From: Candidatus Binataceae bacterium | GTDB taxonomy: Bacteria > Desulfobacterota > Binatia > Binatales > Binataceae | Reading direction: 5' to 3' | NCBI GenBank assembly: GCA_015478645.1 | Contig: JADMIL010000014.1 | Span: 1 to 55,641, forward strand | Length of the DNA: 55,641 nucleotides | Shown: positions 26,739 to 36,140 of the stretch, in pieces | Position numbering within the stretch: the first letter of the stretch is position 1 | Layout of the letters: each line of letters begins with the position of its first letter | The notes under the pieces: generated by a model | Databases searched by the model: none | The model's input: the letters and a program-made list of their open reading frames with translations, nothing else | What the model was told of the DNA's origin: nothing | Made by a program: the position numbers and the translations under genes

Positions 26739-27895
26739 GGACACGGCCGCTGCGCCTGCTCTCGATCGGCCATTCGTATTGCGTGGCGCTCAACCGGCGC
26801 CTGGCGCATGAAGTGGCGCGCGCGGGCGCCATGGAGTGGGAGGTCACGGTGGTGGCGCCGGCGCATTTTCCGGGCGACCTGCGGCCGATCGCGTGCGAGC
26901 GCTTTGACGGCGAACTCAGCCGGCTTGAAGCGGTTCCGGCCTACCTGACCAGCCAGGTTCATCTGTTCGTTTACGGGCGCCGCCTGCGCGAACTGGCACG
27001 CGCGGATTGCGACCTGATCCATTGCTGGGAAGAGCCCTATATCTTGGCCGGCGGCCAGGTCGCGTGGTGGACGCCGCGCCGCGTGCCGCTGGTCTTCTGG
27101 ACGATGCAGAATTTGTCCAAGCGCTATCCGCCGCCGTTCGCGCAGATCGAATATTATACTTTCCGCCGCTGCGCCGGCTGGATGGGCAGCGGGCGCCTGG
27201 TGGTCGACGCGATGCAGGCGCGCGGGCATGGCGGCAAGCCGCATTGCGTGATGCCGATCGGCGTCGACGCCGAGCAGTTTCGTCCCGACTCCGCCGCGCG
27301 GGCCGCGATGCGCGTGCGGCTGGGATGGACCGCGGACGGTGCGCCGGTGATCGGCTTCGTCGGCCGCTTTATCGAGGGCAAGGGACTCGGCCTGATGATG
27401 CGCGCGCTCGACCGGATCGACCTGCCGTGGCGCGCGTTGTTCGTCGGCGGCGGTCCGCTCGAGCCGGCGCTGCGCACGTGGGCCGCGCGCTACGGCGAGC
27501 GAGTGCGAATCGTCACCGGCGTGACGCACGATGAAGTCCCGGCGTATCTCAACGCGATCGATCTGATGTGCGCACCGAGCCAGACCACCGCGCATTGGCG
27601 CGAGCAGTTCGGCCGGATAGTGGTCGAGGCATTTGCCTGCGGCGTGCCGGTGGTGAGCAGCGACAGCGGCGAACTGCCCTACGTAGTCGGTGACGCGGCG
27701 ATGGTCGTCGGTGAGCACGACGAGGACGGCTGGGTCGCGGCGATCCGCGGGCTGATCGACGACGCCGCGCTGCGCCGCGAATGGGCCGGGCGGGGCCGCG
27801 AGCATGCGCTTGCGAATTACGCTTGGCCGGTGGTTGCGCGCCGCCATCTGGATTTTTTCACCGAACTGATCGAGCGCGGCGCGCCGCGCGAATGA
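26735..27895 (+). CDS. GT4-family glycosyltransferase
   Basis: A 386-residue GT-B enzyme starting with an ATGA overlap. Features: SIGHSYCVALNRRLAHEVAR, CDLIHCWEEPYIL, FWTMQNLSKRYP (acceptor side), IGVDAEQFRPDS, GFVGRFIEGKGLGLMMRALD, and REQFGRIVVEAFACGVPVVS with the E-x7-E-type pair. The N-terminal glycine loop is atypical (SYCVALNRR) compared with its neighbours. It is the last gene before the intact repeat. Confidence 0.85.
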   Translation: MRTRPLRLLSIGHSYCVALNRRLAHEVARAGAMEWEVTVVAPAHFPGDLRPIACERFDGELSRLEAVPAYLTSQVHLFVYGRRLRELARADCDLIHCWEEPYILAGGQVAWWTPRRVPLVFWTMQNLSKRYPPPFAQIEYYTFRRCAGWMGSGRLVVDAMQARGHGGKPHCVMPIGVDAEQFRPDSAARAAMRVRLGWTADGAPVIGFVGRFIEGKGLGLMMRALDRIDLPWRALFVGGGPLEPALRTWAARYGERVRIVTGVTHDEVPAYLNAIDLMCAPSQTTAHWREQFGRIVVEAFACGVPVVSSDSGELPYVVGDAAMVVGEHDEDGWVAAIRGLIDDAALRREWAGRGREHALANYAWPVVARRHLDFFTELIERGAPRE

Positions 27896-28005
27896 TTCGG
27901 GCGCAAGGGTAACGATGGCGAGCGACTACCAGACCGGACGATCGCGAAGCCGGGATCTGTCGCGAACCGGCGCAGCCGTGGCGCGGTGCGCATCGGTACG
28001 ACTAA

Positions 28006-28113
28006 GGAACCTCTGCACCAGTTAGGTTGTCATTCTGAGCGCAGCGAAGAATCCCGGATCCGGGACCCATGCGCTGCGCTCAGGGTGACCGCAGAGCCTT
28101 GTGCAGAGGTTCC
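28006..28113. repeat. Complete 108-bp MITE-like element (R2)
   Basis: The terminal inverted repeats are GGAACCTCTGCAC and GTGCAGAGGTTCC. Inside, GTCATTCTGAGCGCAGCG (from 28029) pairs with GCTGCGCTCAGGGTGAC (to 28089), and the centre holds the perfect palindrome CCCGGATCCGGG at 28053-28064. It is flanked by CTAA at 28002-28005 and 28114-28117, a likely 4-bp target duplication. It has no open frame, so it must be moved in trans. As RNA it would fold into one long hairpin and could act as a terminator or processing site between glycosyltransferase genes. Confidence 0.88.
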
Positions 28114-28132
28114 CTAAAACGGGCGGGAAGAC

Positions 28133-29314
28133 TTGGCACAGACGAAACTGCGCGTCGCGGTAATTGCGGACTTGGTCGAAGAGGGTTGGCCGAGTATGGA
28201 CCTGGTTGCCGAGATGCTTTGCGATCGGTTGGCCGTCGAGCATCGCGAGGAACTGGCGGCGACCCTGGTGCGACCGCCGATGGTCCGGCGCTTCACGCGG
28301 TTCGCGCCCCAGCGCGGCGGCCGGGCGGCGGTCAAGCTGCGCTTCAACGCTGACCGCCTGTTTAATCGTTTCGTCGACTACCCGCGCTACCTGCGCACGG
28401 CGCGCCCGCGCTTCGACGTCTTTCACGTGACCGATCACAGCTACGCCCATCTGGTGCGTGACGCGGTGGCGTCGCGCACGGTGGTGACCTGCCACGATCT
28501 CGAGGCGTTTCAAGCGTTGCTCGAACCGGCGATCGCGCCGCGCGCGAAGCCGTTTCGCCTGATGACGGCGCGGATTCTCGAGGGCTTCAAGGCAGCGGCG
28601 GCGATCGGCTGCGACAGCGGGGTGACCCGCGACGAGGTCCTGCGCTATCGCCTGGCGGCGCCCGAGCGGGTGGCGACGATACCCAACGGCGTGAGCGCGA
28701 CCTTTTCGCCCGCGCCCGACGCCCTGGCCGATCGCGCGGCGGCGGAATTGCTCGGACCGGCGCATGCTGGTGCAATCGAGATCCTGCACGTGGGCAGCAC
28801 GATCGCGCGCAAGCGAATCGACGTTCTGATTCGCGTCTTTGCGGCAATCCGGGAGCATCGGCCGGCGGCGCGGCTGGTGCGGGTCGGCGGACCGTTCACC
28901 CCGGCGCAAGACGATCTGATGCGCCATTTGCGGGTCGAGGACGCGGTCGCGGTGATGCCGTTTGTCGATCGCGCAACGCTCGCAGCGATTTACCGGCGCG
29001 CGGCGATCGTGATGGTCACTTCCGAGCTCGAGGGCTTTGGCCTGCCAGTGATCGAAGCGCTGGCCTGCGGCGCCCCGGTGCTCGCGAGCGATCTCGCCGT
29101 GCTGCGCGAAGTCGGCGGCGGCGCGGCACGCTATGCGCCGGTCGCCGATGTGCCGAAGTGGACCGCCGCGGCGATCGAAATAATGCGCGCGCGCGACGCC
29201 GCCCCGGCCGGCATGACCGCGCGGATCGGCGCGGCGCTGGCGCAGGCGGCCCAATTTTCATGGAGCGAATATGCCCGGCGCTACGTCGCGATCTATCGGG
29301 ATCTGCGTCGATGA
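28133..29314 (+). CDS. GT4-family glycosyltransferase
   Basis: A 393-residue GT-B enzyme. It has VFHVTDHSYAHLV, VVTCHDLEAF, AIGCDSGVTRDEVLRY, IPNGVSATFSP, ILHVGSTIARKRIDVLIRVF and ELEGFGLPVIEALACGAPVLA, the full GT4 series. The TTG at 28133 is preceded by GGCGGGAAG; there is no ATG near the family start. It lies 20 bases after the repeat, so expression may depend on read-through of that element or on a new promoter. Confidence 0.83.
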   Translation: MAQTKLRVAVIADLVEEGWPSMDLVAEMLCDRLAVEHREELAATLVRPPMVRRFTRFAPQRGGRAAVKLRFNADRLFNRFVDYPRYLRTARPRFDVFHVTDHSYAHLVRDAVASRTVVTCHDLEAFQALLEPAIAPRAKPFRLMTARILEGFKAAAAIGCDSGVTRDEVLRYRLAAPERVATIPNGVSATFSPAPDALADRAAAELLGPAHAGAIEILHVGSTIARKRIDVLIRVFAAIREHRPAARLVRVGGPFTPAQDDLMRHLRVEDAVAVMPFVDRATLAAIYRRAAIVMVTSELEGFGLPVIEALACGAPVLASDLAVLREVGGGAARYAPVADVPKWTAAAIEIMRARDAAPAGMTARIGAALAQAAQFSWSEYARRYVAIYRDLRR

Positions 29315-29439
29315 AGCGGCGCTAAGTTTTTCAATTTATCTGGCGCGCCGGCCGAGTTTCGCGATCGGCCGCGTGCGGACGGCCGGAAGCCCCCGGAGCT
29401 GATCGGGATGCGGAAAATTAAGTCAGTGGAGGAGTTGCA

Positions 29440-30747
29440 ATGAAAGTCACGAACGCGGGAGATGGCGGTGCGCCGGGGCGGAGTCCGGACGGCGTCGCCG
29501 AGCCGCGCATCCCGGCGCCGGCCGCGCTGGCGGATCCGCGGGACGCGGCCGCGCCGCCGCCGCGCATCGCGGAAAACGGCCGCGGCGGCGCGCTGTGCGT
29601 ACTGCATGTAGGAAAATATTACCCGCCCTATCGCGGAGGTATCGAGAGCCATCTGCATGCGCTCTGCCGCGAGCTCAAGAAGTCGGCCGCGGTCAACGTG
29701 ATCGTCGCCAACGAGACGCGCCGCCTGATGGACGCGGAGTTCGAGGGCGTGCGCGTGCGGCGGTTGCCGCGGCTGTTCAACCTGGCGTCGGCGCCGGTGT
29801 GTCCGACGATGGCGGCGGAGATTCGCCGCACCGCGGCCGATATCGTGCATCTGCATCTGCCGAATCCGCTGGCTTCGATGGCCTACCTCGCGAGCGGACA
29901 CCAGGGGCGCCTGGTGATCACGTGGCATAGCGATATAGTGCGCCAGCGGACTATCTCGCGCGTGCTGCGGCCGCTCGAGGAGGCAATCCTGCGGCGCGCC
30001 GGCGCGCTGATCGCGAGTTCGCCGAACTACGTCGAGAGCTCGCCGGTGCTCTCGCGCAATCGTGCGCGCTGCCGGGTGATCCCGTTCGGGATCAGCGCCG
30101 ACGCGTTTCGATCGCGCGACGCCGAGACGGTCACCAAGATTCGCGATCGCTACGGTCCGCATCTCGTGTTGGCGGTGGGCCGGATGGTCTATTACAAAGG
30201 CTTCGAGCATCTGGTCAGCGCGATGTCGCGGGTCAACGCCCATCTGCTGATCGTGGGTGACGGACCGCTCAGGACGAAGCTCGAGCGCCAGGCCTTCGAC
30301 ACCGGCGTGATGGATCGGATCACCTTTCTCGGACGGGTTTCGCAGGAGCAGGTGGTTTCGTACTACCATGCGACCGACGTGTTCGTGCTGCCGTCGGTCG
30401 CGCGCAGCGAAGCGTTTGGCATCGCGCAGCTCGAAGCGATGGCCTGCGGCAAGCCGGTGGTCAATACGCAGCTCGCGTCGGGCGTGCCGTTCGTCTCGGT
30501 GGACGGCGTCACGGGGCTGACGGTGGCGCCGGGCGACGCGGGTGAATTGGCGGCGGCGATGAACCGCCTGCTTGACGATCCCTACCTGCGCGGGAAATAC
30601 GGGGCGGCGGCGGCGCGCCGCGTGCGCGACGAATTCAGCGTCGAGCGGATGGCCGAGCGGACGCTTGGCCTGTACCACGAAGTGATTGCCGGCAGTGGCG
30701 AATATCCGGCGGTCGCCGCCGCGCGGGTTGCGGCGACATCCGCCTGA
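29440..30747 (+). CDS. GT4-family glycosyltransferase
   Basis: A 435-residue GT-B enzyme with an extra Pro/Ala-rich N-terminal extension of about 50 residues. GKYYPPYRGGIESHLHALCR, IVHLHLPNPLASMAY, VITWHSDIVRQ, IPFGISADAF, AVGRMVYYKGFEHLVSAM and SEAFGIAQLEAMACGKPVVN are classic GT4 motifs, closest in style to PimB/WbdB-type mannosyl- or rhamnosyltransferases. GGAGGAG lies six bases before the ATG, the best ribosome site in the locus. It ends the polysaccharide locus and converges with the SGNH gene. Confidence 0.88.
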   Translation: MKVTNAGDGGAPGRSPDGVAEPRIPAPAALADPRDAAAPPPRIAENGRGGALCVLHVGKYYPPYRGGIESHLHALCRELKKSAAVNVIVANETRRLMDAEFEGVRVRRLPRLFNLASAPVCPTMAAEIRRTAADIVHLHLPNPLASMAYLASGHQGRLVITWHSDIVRQRTISRVLRPLEEAILRRAGALIASSPNYVESSPVLSRNRARCRVIPFGISADAFRSRDAETVTKIRDRYGPHLVLAVGRMVYYKGFEHLVSAMSRVNAHLLIVGDGPLRTKLERQAFDTGVMDRITFLGRVSQEQVVSYYHATDVFVLPSVARSEAFGIAQLEAMACGKPVVNTQLASGVPFVSVDGVTGLTVAPGDAGELAAAMNRLLDDPYLRGKYGAAAARRVRDEFSVERMAERTLGLYHEVIAGSGEYPAVAAARVAATSA

Positions 30748-30767
30748 GCGGCTATCGCGCGCGGCGT

Positions 30768-32009
30768 TTACTGCGCGGCGGCCGGTGAATTGGCGGCGGC
30801 CGGTTGATTGGTCACGCCAGATTTATTTTCAATGGGAAGCGCGCCGCAGGTTTTGCACGCGCCCGCCGCGATCATCGCGCAGAGCTTGTCGCCGATCAGG
30901 CGGCCGGCGATCGCATGTCCGTTGGCGTTCCAATGGCCGAAGCCCCGCGGCGTGTTCTTGAAGCCGTGCAGGAACAGGTGCGTGCGTTGCGCGTACTGCT
31001 GGAGCGGCTGGGCGAGGTTGAGCACCGCGAAGCCGTCGCGCTCGCCGAGCGCCGCGATACGCCGATCGGGATAGAAGAGGTCGGGGACGCCGAGCCGCGC
31101 GATAAATTTTGCGCGCACGGCCGGATCGGGCCACGCCTGGATGCCGGTCTCTTCGGTCACAGCGAGAAACGCGACATGATGGCGCGCGGCCTCGTCGTGG
31201 GTTGCGGCGATGAGTTGCTCGGTGATGCGCCACGCGTCCTGCCACGATTTTCCGACCGGCGGCGAATAGATGCTGTAGTTGATCGCGCGCTCGACCGGAT
31301 GCTCGGCGGTCGGGGCGCCGGCGCCGCCCTTGACGATCTGCCAGGTATTGCTGAACAGATCGAGCAGGCGCAGATCGCGATAGTCGAAGCGCGCCATGCA
31401 CCAGAGCTTGAAGCTGGGTGAATCGATAAACGGTCCGGTGAGCTTCATCGCGCCGCCGTCGCCGGTCCAGAACGGGCGGCATTGATCACCTTCGAGCACG
31501 ACTGAATTGTTGCGCACGTCGTTGCCGAGAAAGATCGCCAGCACGACGAAATCGGGGTCGTAACTCCAGACCTTGCGTTGCAGCGTGATCAGCTCCTGGG
31601 CGGTGCCGTAACCGTCGACGCCGAAGTTGAGCGCCTCGACGCGCTTGCCCTTCAGCGCGGGACATTGCGCGAGTTCGCGGCCGGCGACGGCGGTGAAGGT
31701 CTGATCCTCGGCGACCTGGATCGCCTCGACGTAGGAATCGCCGATCACCGCGATGCGCACCGTGCCGGGAGGCTTGGCGCGCGGATAGTCGGGCCCGCGA
31801 AAGCCGTCCTGGTTGATCCGCACATAGGACCCACCCTCGCGCCGGTACCATCCGTGCGCACCTGAATTCAGGCCCCATCCGCGATATTGATCGTAGCAAT
31901 AGAAATACGGGAACCATCGGTTCGCGACGCGGATGCCGAGGTCGGCGACGACTAGCGCGAGGCCGAAGCCGAACGCGATCAGAGCCAGTGTGCCGAGCAG
32001 TTTCCTCAT
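30768..32009 (-). CDS. Membrane-anchored SGNH/GDSL-family hydrolase
   Basis: A 413-residue protein with an N-terminal hydrophobic anchor (LGTLALIAFGFGLALVVADL). SGNH blocks are present: AVIGDSYVEA with the nucleophile Ser near residue 91, the Gly region NFGVDGYGTAQELI, GNDVRNN and HWNANGHAIAG carrying the catalytic His. Related enzymes remove or transfer acyl groups on carbohydrates in the periplasm. It converges with the polysaccharide locus 20 bases away, so a role in acetylation state of the polymer is plausible but not proved. The C-terminal 30 residues are low complexity. The ribosome site is weak. Confidence 0.8.
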   Translation of the reverse strand: MRKLLGTLALIAFGFGLALVVADLGIRVANRWFPYFYCYDQYRGWGLNSGAHGWYRREGGSYVRINQDGFRGPDYPRAKPPGTVRIAVIGDSYVEAIQVAEDQTFTAVAGRELAQCPALKGKRVEALNFGVDGYGTAQELITLQRKVWSYDPDFVVLAIFLGNDVRNNSVVLEGDQCRPFWTGDGGAMKLTGPFIDSPSFKLWCMARFDYRDLRLLDLFSNTWQIVKGGAGAPTAEHPVERAINYSIYSPPVGKSWQDAWRITEQLIAATHDEAARHHVAFLAVTEETGIQAWPDPAVRAKFIARLGVPDLFYPDRRIAALGERDGFAVLNLAQPLQQYAQRTHLFLHGFKNTPRGFGHWNANGHAIAGRLIGDKLCAMIAAGACKTCGALPIENKSGVTNQPAAANSPAAAQ

Positions 32010-32240
32010 CGGGCGGGTGACGATTGGATCCGGAATTGCGGACGGTGGCGCGGGAGCGCGTGCGGCCGCACGGCAGTTTCATCGAGCGGCCACGCCAAGT
32101 CAACCGGGACGGGCGGCGCGATCGCGAGGGCGCGCGGAGCTGACGGCCGGGAGTAGGCGAAATCGCGTGGAGTGAAAGCGGCGGCGGCCGGCATCGATGC
32201 CGGCCGCCGCATTAGTTTGCGCGGCAAATCCGCCGCGATC

Positions 32241-33383
32241 TTACGCCTGCAGGCGATACGCGCCCGGATCCGCGCTGGCTCCGACGCCGGCCGCGGCGAG
32301 CGCCTGCTCGTCGGCCGGAACGACTTTCTTGAGCTCGGGCATCACCTGGGTGGCGAACAGCCGCAGATTGTCCTCGGCGATATCGTAGGGCATCCCGGCG
32401 TAGCTGAAGATGCCGGTGAAGGCCTGCGCGTCGACGCGCATCTGGTTGGCGACGATCTTCTCGTAACACATCTCGGGCGTGCCCCAGATCTGCAGGCCCA
32501 TGAAGTAGTCGACCATCTTGTCGACCCCGCCGGGCAAGCTCGCCCGCTCCTGCATTAGTTTGTAGGCTTCGTAGCCCTTCATTTTGGTCAGATGGTCGCC
32601 GACGAATTCGTAGTGGCGGACCACCGAATGCCAATAGCCGCCGATGTACTTGCGGGCCAGTTCTTCGGCGCGGTCGCGGTTTTCGTCGCAGAAGGTCCAG
32701 CCGGCGACGATCGGGCGCGGCGCGTCGATGCCGTTGGACTTGCGGAAGATCGCGCGGTAGTCGGCGATCTCCTGTTCGACCTGATCCCACGGCTTCTGCG
32801 GGATGATCAGCAGGCCGACGCCAAGCTCGGCCATGATTTGCGACGATTCGGGCGAGACCGCCGCGGCGAAAGTGCGGCCCTTGAACGACTTGAACGGCGC
32901 GGGGCGCAGCGTGCGGCGGGTCTGTTCGACGAACTTGCCCTGGAACTCGCACACGCCGGTCTCGAGTCCGCGCAGGATCATCTGCGCCGACTCGACGAAC
33001 ATGTCGCGGCTGGCCTCCTGGTTGAGGCCAAAGCCCTCGAACTCGACGCGGCCGAGACCGCGGCCCATCCCGAAGATGAAGCGGCCGTTGGAGAAATGAT
33101 CGAGCATCACGACCTGCTCGGCGACGCGCAGCGGGTCGTGCCACGGCAGTACGACGACCATCGAGCCGAGCTGCACGCGCGTGGTGCGGCCGGCGAAGTA
33201 GGTCAGGAACTGGAGCACGTCGGGGCACATCGTGTAGTCGGTGAAATGATGTTCGACGCCCCAGATCGAGTCGAAGCCGAGCGGCTCGGCCAAGTCGCCG
33301 AGGCGCAATTCGTTGCGATAGACGTTGCGGTCAGTGCGTTCCTCGCCCTGTCCCTGGAAAATCACTGCCATACCGACGTGCAT
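32241..33383 (-). CDS. LLM-class (luciferase-like) flavin-dependent oxidoreductase
   Basis: A 380-residue TIM-barrel flavoenzyme of the bacterial luciferase group. FDSIWGVEHHFTDYTMCPDV, RTTRVQLGSMVVVLPWHDPL and VVMLDHFSNGRFIFGMGRGL are characteristic. Such enzymes use FMNH2 or F420 with oxygen to oxidise organic substrates. The ATG at 33383 is chosen because AGGGAGA lies nine bases upstream; an upstream in-frame start at 33452 adds unrelated residues. It is divergent from a second LLM gene. Substrate unknown. Confidence 0.9.
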   Translation of the reverse strand: MHVGMAVIFQGQGEERTDRNVYRNELRLGDLAEPLGFDSIWGVEHHFTDYTMCPDVLQFLTYFAGRTTRVQLGSMVVVLPWHDPLRVAEQVVMLDHFSNGRFIFGMGRGLGRVEFEGFGLNQEASRDMFVESAQMILRGLETGVCEFQGKFVEQTRRTLRPAPFKSFKGRTFAAAVSPESSQIMAELGVGLLIIPQKPWDQVEQEIADYRAIFRKSNGIDAPRPIVAGWTFCDENRDRAEELARKYIGGYWHSVVRHYEFVGDHLTKMKGYEAYKLMQERASLPGGVDKMVDYFMGLQIWGTPEMCYEKIVANQMRVDAQAFTGIFSYAGMPYDIAEDNLRLFATQVMPELKKVVPADEQALAAAGVGASADPGAYRLQA

Positions 33384-33580
33384 GCGAATAGTCTCCCTGA
33401 ATTCGATTGATTGATTCACGCCCGGCGAATTGCCGATGCGCGTTCCAATCAACGAAATATATCAGCAGAGCGTGACGCCATGCCACGATCGCGCGGCGGG
33501 ACGCGCGGTTTAATCCGGCGCGCGAATCGGCTAAAAGGCTTCAGCGGCGCGCCGCCGCCGCGACTCGCATACGGCGGCCG

Positions 33581-33618
33581 GGATTTAAGTTCGCGAAGCG
33601 GGATTTGAGTTCACGAGA
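33581..33618 (+). repeat. Short direct repeat before LLM gene
   Basis: GGATTTAAGTTCGCGA at 33581 and GGATTTGAGTTCACGA at 33601 are direct near-copies at a 20-bp interval, just upstream of the ribosome site and ATG at 33628. They could be two half-sites of a regulator binding on one helix face, or a small tandem duplication. No more can be said from the sequence. Confidence 0.5.
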
Positions 33619-33627
33619 GGTGATGCG

Positions 33628-34683
33628 ATGATTTCGATTGGCTACATGCCCGATACGCACGGCGGTCCCTACGAGCAGCCCGAACCGAGCGCCGAGCGCA
33701 GTGCGGATTTTGCCGCGCAACTGCTCGACGAGGCGGCCCAGGCCGAGCGCTACGGCTTCGACGGGGTGTTCGTGCCCGAGCGCCACGCGCGCACCGAATG
33801 CATGTTTCCGAGTCCGCTCCCGCTGCTCGCCGCGATCGCCGCGCGAACCACGCGCGTGAAGATCGGCACCGACGTGCTGATGCCGCCGCTCTACAATCCG
33901 GTGCACCTGGCGCAAGCGGCCGCGCTGATCGACGTGCTCTCGCGCGGGCGGCTGATCGTCGGCGCCGGGGTCGGCTATCATCCGCGCTACTTCGCCCATT
34001 TCGGCGTGCCGATCAAGCAGCGCGAAGGGCGATTTGAAGAATCACTTGAGATTATGAAACGCGCGTGGACCAGCACCGAGCCGTTCGCGTTCCATGGTAA
34101 ATACTACAATTACGACGCGATCCATCTGACCCCGAAGCCGTATCAGCGGCCCTATCCGCCGTTGTGGATTGGCGCGTTCGGGCCGAAATCGATCGCCCGC
34201 GCGGGGCGCCTTGGCGATGCATGGACGATGGCGCCGTTTTTCGACAGCGTCGATCAAATTAAAGCGCACCTTGATATTTATCGGGAGGCGGCGATCAAGG
34301 CGGGCAAGACGCCGCGGCTGGTGCTGCTGCGCGACGGCTGGCTGGCGTCGTCACGCGAGGAGGCCGAGCAGACCTTTGGCCGGCTGTGGCTCGAGGAATG
34401 CAAGTTTTACTTTAAGTGGGGGATGCTCGCGCCGACGCCCGAGTTCGCCAGCGAGGCGGACTTCACGCTCGACAAGATCCGTCCGCTCGGCTACCCGATC
34501 ATGGGCACGGCGGACGACTGGCTCGAGCAATTGGACTTCTGGGATCGCGCGATGGGCGGCCTCGACTGGCTGATCCTGCGCGTTCGGATACCGCTCGGGC
34601 CGGCGCCGGAAAAGGTCATGGAATGTATCCAGCGGCTGGGTGAAGAGGTCTTGCCGAGATTTTCGTCCGGCCTGATCGGATGA
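33628..34683 (+). CDS. LLM-class flavin-dependent oxidoreductase
   Basis: A 351-residue luciferase-like TIM-barrel enzyme. GYMPDTHGGPYEQPE at the start, FDGVFVPERHARTECM, RTTRVKIGTDVLMPPLYNPV and DVLSRGRLIVGAGVGYHPRYFAHFG-type sequence mark the family; KYYNYDAIHLTPKPYQRPYPP matches the usual TPxPxQxPxPP segment. It reads away from the other LLM gene, sharing a 244-base intergenic region, but the two proteins are not close paralogues. A GAGAGG-type ribosome site precedes the ATG. Confidence 0.9.
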   Translation: MISIGYMPDTHGGPYEQPEPSAERSADFAAQLLDEAAQAERYGFDGVFVPERHARTECMFPSPLPLLAAIAARTTRVKIGTDVLMPPLYNPVHLAQAAALIDVLSRGRLIVGAGVGYHPRYFAHFGVPIKQREGRFEESLEIMKRAWTSTEPFAFHGKYYNYDAIHLTPKPYQRPYPPLWIGAFGPKSIARAGRLGDAWTMAPFFDSVDQIKAHLDIYREAAIKAGKTPRLVLLRDGWLASSREEAEQTFGRLWLEECKFYFKWGMLAPTPEFASEADFTLDKIRPLGYPIMGTADDWLEQLDFWDRAMGGLDWLILRVRIPLGPAPEKVMECIQRLGEEVLPRFSSGLIG

Positions 34684-34871
34684 GCTTCGCCTTCGCGGCA
34701 CGCAAGGCGCGGCGAAAATTGCGCGACGAACTGACGGCACCCGATCGACGAATCGATCCGTGACGCGTCCGCGCGAATAATCATCCGTTCGAGATGCGCG
34801 CCGAAAATATGCGCTGAAGAAGCGCGTCGGAGAGCAGGCCAGGGCGCCGTGGCGGAAAGCGCACCGGCCGG

Positions 34872-35582
34872 CTATGAGGCGTGCGCGGCCGGTATCGCGT
34901 AGGGAGCCTGCCCGGGCGCGATCGGGTTCGACGACGAATCGCCGGCGGTGGCCGGCCGCAATCCGTAGCTCTCGGCGGCCTGGCGATGCCGTCCACTCTG
35001 ATAGAAATACAACCCGGCCACGATCAGCAGCGCGGCAACCACGAGGATTCCGCCGCGCCGGCCGCCGCGTTTGCGCACGTCGGCGTTGAGCGGCTGATCG
35101 AGGCGCGCCTGGGGCACGCTGTCGGAGCGCTGAACCTCACGCACGAAGCGCATCGCGATCTCTTCCGGGTCGAGATCGAGATATGCGGCGTAGCGCCGGA
35201 TGAACGGCACCATGTAGAGCTGATCGGCGATCATCGAATAGTCGTTGCTCTCGATCATGCGCACGTAATGCGCCGGGACGTGGCTCTCGGCGGACATCTG
35301 TTCGCGGCCCACGCCGCGCTTTTCGCGCATCGCGGCGAGATAGTTGCCCAGCGTGGCCGGCGGTGCGTCGGCCGCGACCCTGGTCGCGGATGCGCCGCGG
35401 CCCGCATCGGCGGGAGCGCCGGGCACAAGGGTTGCGCGCGCGCTGCCGGCGGCATTGGTTGCCGCCGACGTGCCGTCGCCAGCGGCCAAGGTCTGCGGGT
35501 TGGCCGCCGTGCGCGGATCGATTGGCTGATTTTCTACCCGACCTTCCACCACATCCCCTCCATCTGCCTTGTTGTCGCTCAC
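34872..35582 (-). CDS. RodZ-like HTH membrane protein
   Basis: A 236-residue protein. An Ala-rich disordered stretch of about 75 residues precedes an HTH_25/RodZ-type domain (LGNYLAAMREKRGVGREQMS ... VPAHYVRMIESNDYSMI ... FIRRYAAYLDLDPEEI), then a basic juxtamembrane segment and one membrane helix (GILVVAALLIVAGLYFY). RodZ links MreB to the cell-wall elongation machinery. Here the domain order (disordered part first) and the short outer part of about 45 residues without a beta domain differ from E. coli RodZ. The start is GTG at 35582. Confidence 0.78.
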   Translation of the reverse strand: MSDNKADGGDVVEGRVENQPIDPRTAANPQTLAAGDGTSAATNAAGSARATLVPGAPADAGRGASATRVAADAPPATLGNYLAAMREKRGVGREQMSAESHVPAHYVRMIESNDYSMIADQLYMVPFIRRYAAYLDLDPEEIAMRFVREVQRSDSVPQARLDQPLNADVRKRGGRRGGILVVAALLIVAGLYFYQSGRHRQAAESYGLRPATAGDSSSNPIAPGQAPYAIPAAHAS

Positions 35583-36140
35583 CGGATTGGATCCTCGGGA
35601 CCGCCGCGCGATACGCTCATCATTCCGGAAGATTTGCGATGGGCCGCGGCACGCTATGCAGAATCAGGCACCAGTATGCGGCGGAAGATCTGGAAGAAGA
35701 AGAGAGGTTGCGGGTGGTCCGCGACGCCCGGCCGGCGCGCGGAGAATCCGCCGCGAATGCGTGGATGGCACAGGGGCGCATCCGCTTTCCGATCAATTCG
35801 TCGCCAGCCGCAAGCTGCCCGTTTGTCATCTGAATGTCTCAATAAAACTATAGGTGACTGCGCTGCGATCCAAGCCCCTTTGATGACCTGACTTGCGCAC
35901 GACCGAACGCCGCCGCAGATCTCGCGATCGATCCCGGCGGCGAATTTGCGTGGACATCCCGCCCCAATTGCACGCGAGTCGGCGGATCGGATCCATGAGA
36001 TGGCATGCGGAGCCGCGCGTGCCGGCCGGCCGTCTTTAACTCGCATCAGGCGTTTGTCAGAATGAATCGATCGCGCTGGCACCGAATCGTCAGGCCAGTG
36101 CGTAGCGGCGGGATATCGTCCCGCGCCACCGGCTATCCGA
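35583..36140. other. Intergenic region between RodZ-like and arn-like genes
   Basis: About 558 bases between divergent genes. Small open frames on both strands are Arg-rich shadows without ribosome sites. I see no RNA gene, repeat or clear terminator. Promoters for the leftward RodZ-like gene and the rightward arn-like operon should lie here, but no consensus pair is obvious. Confidence 0.5.

Noticed and set aside
25964..27847. A 627-residue leftward frame across two glycosyltransferases
   Set aside because: It is antisense to two genes with full GT4 motifs; the protein is Arg/His/Ala-rich without domains.
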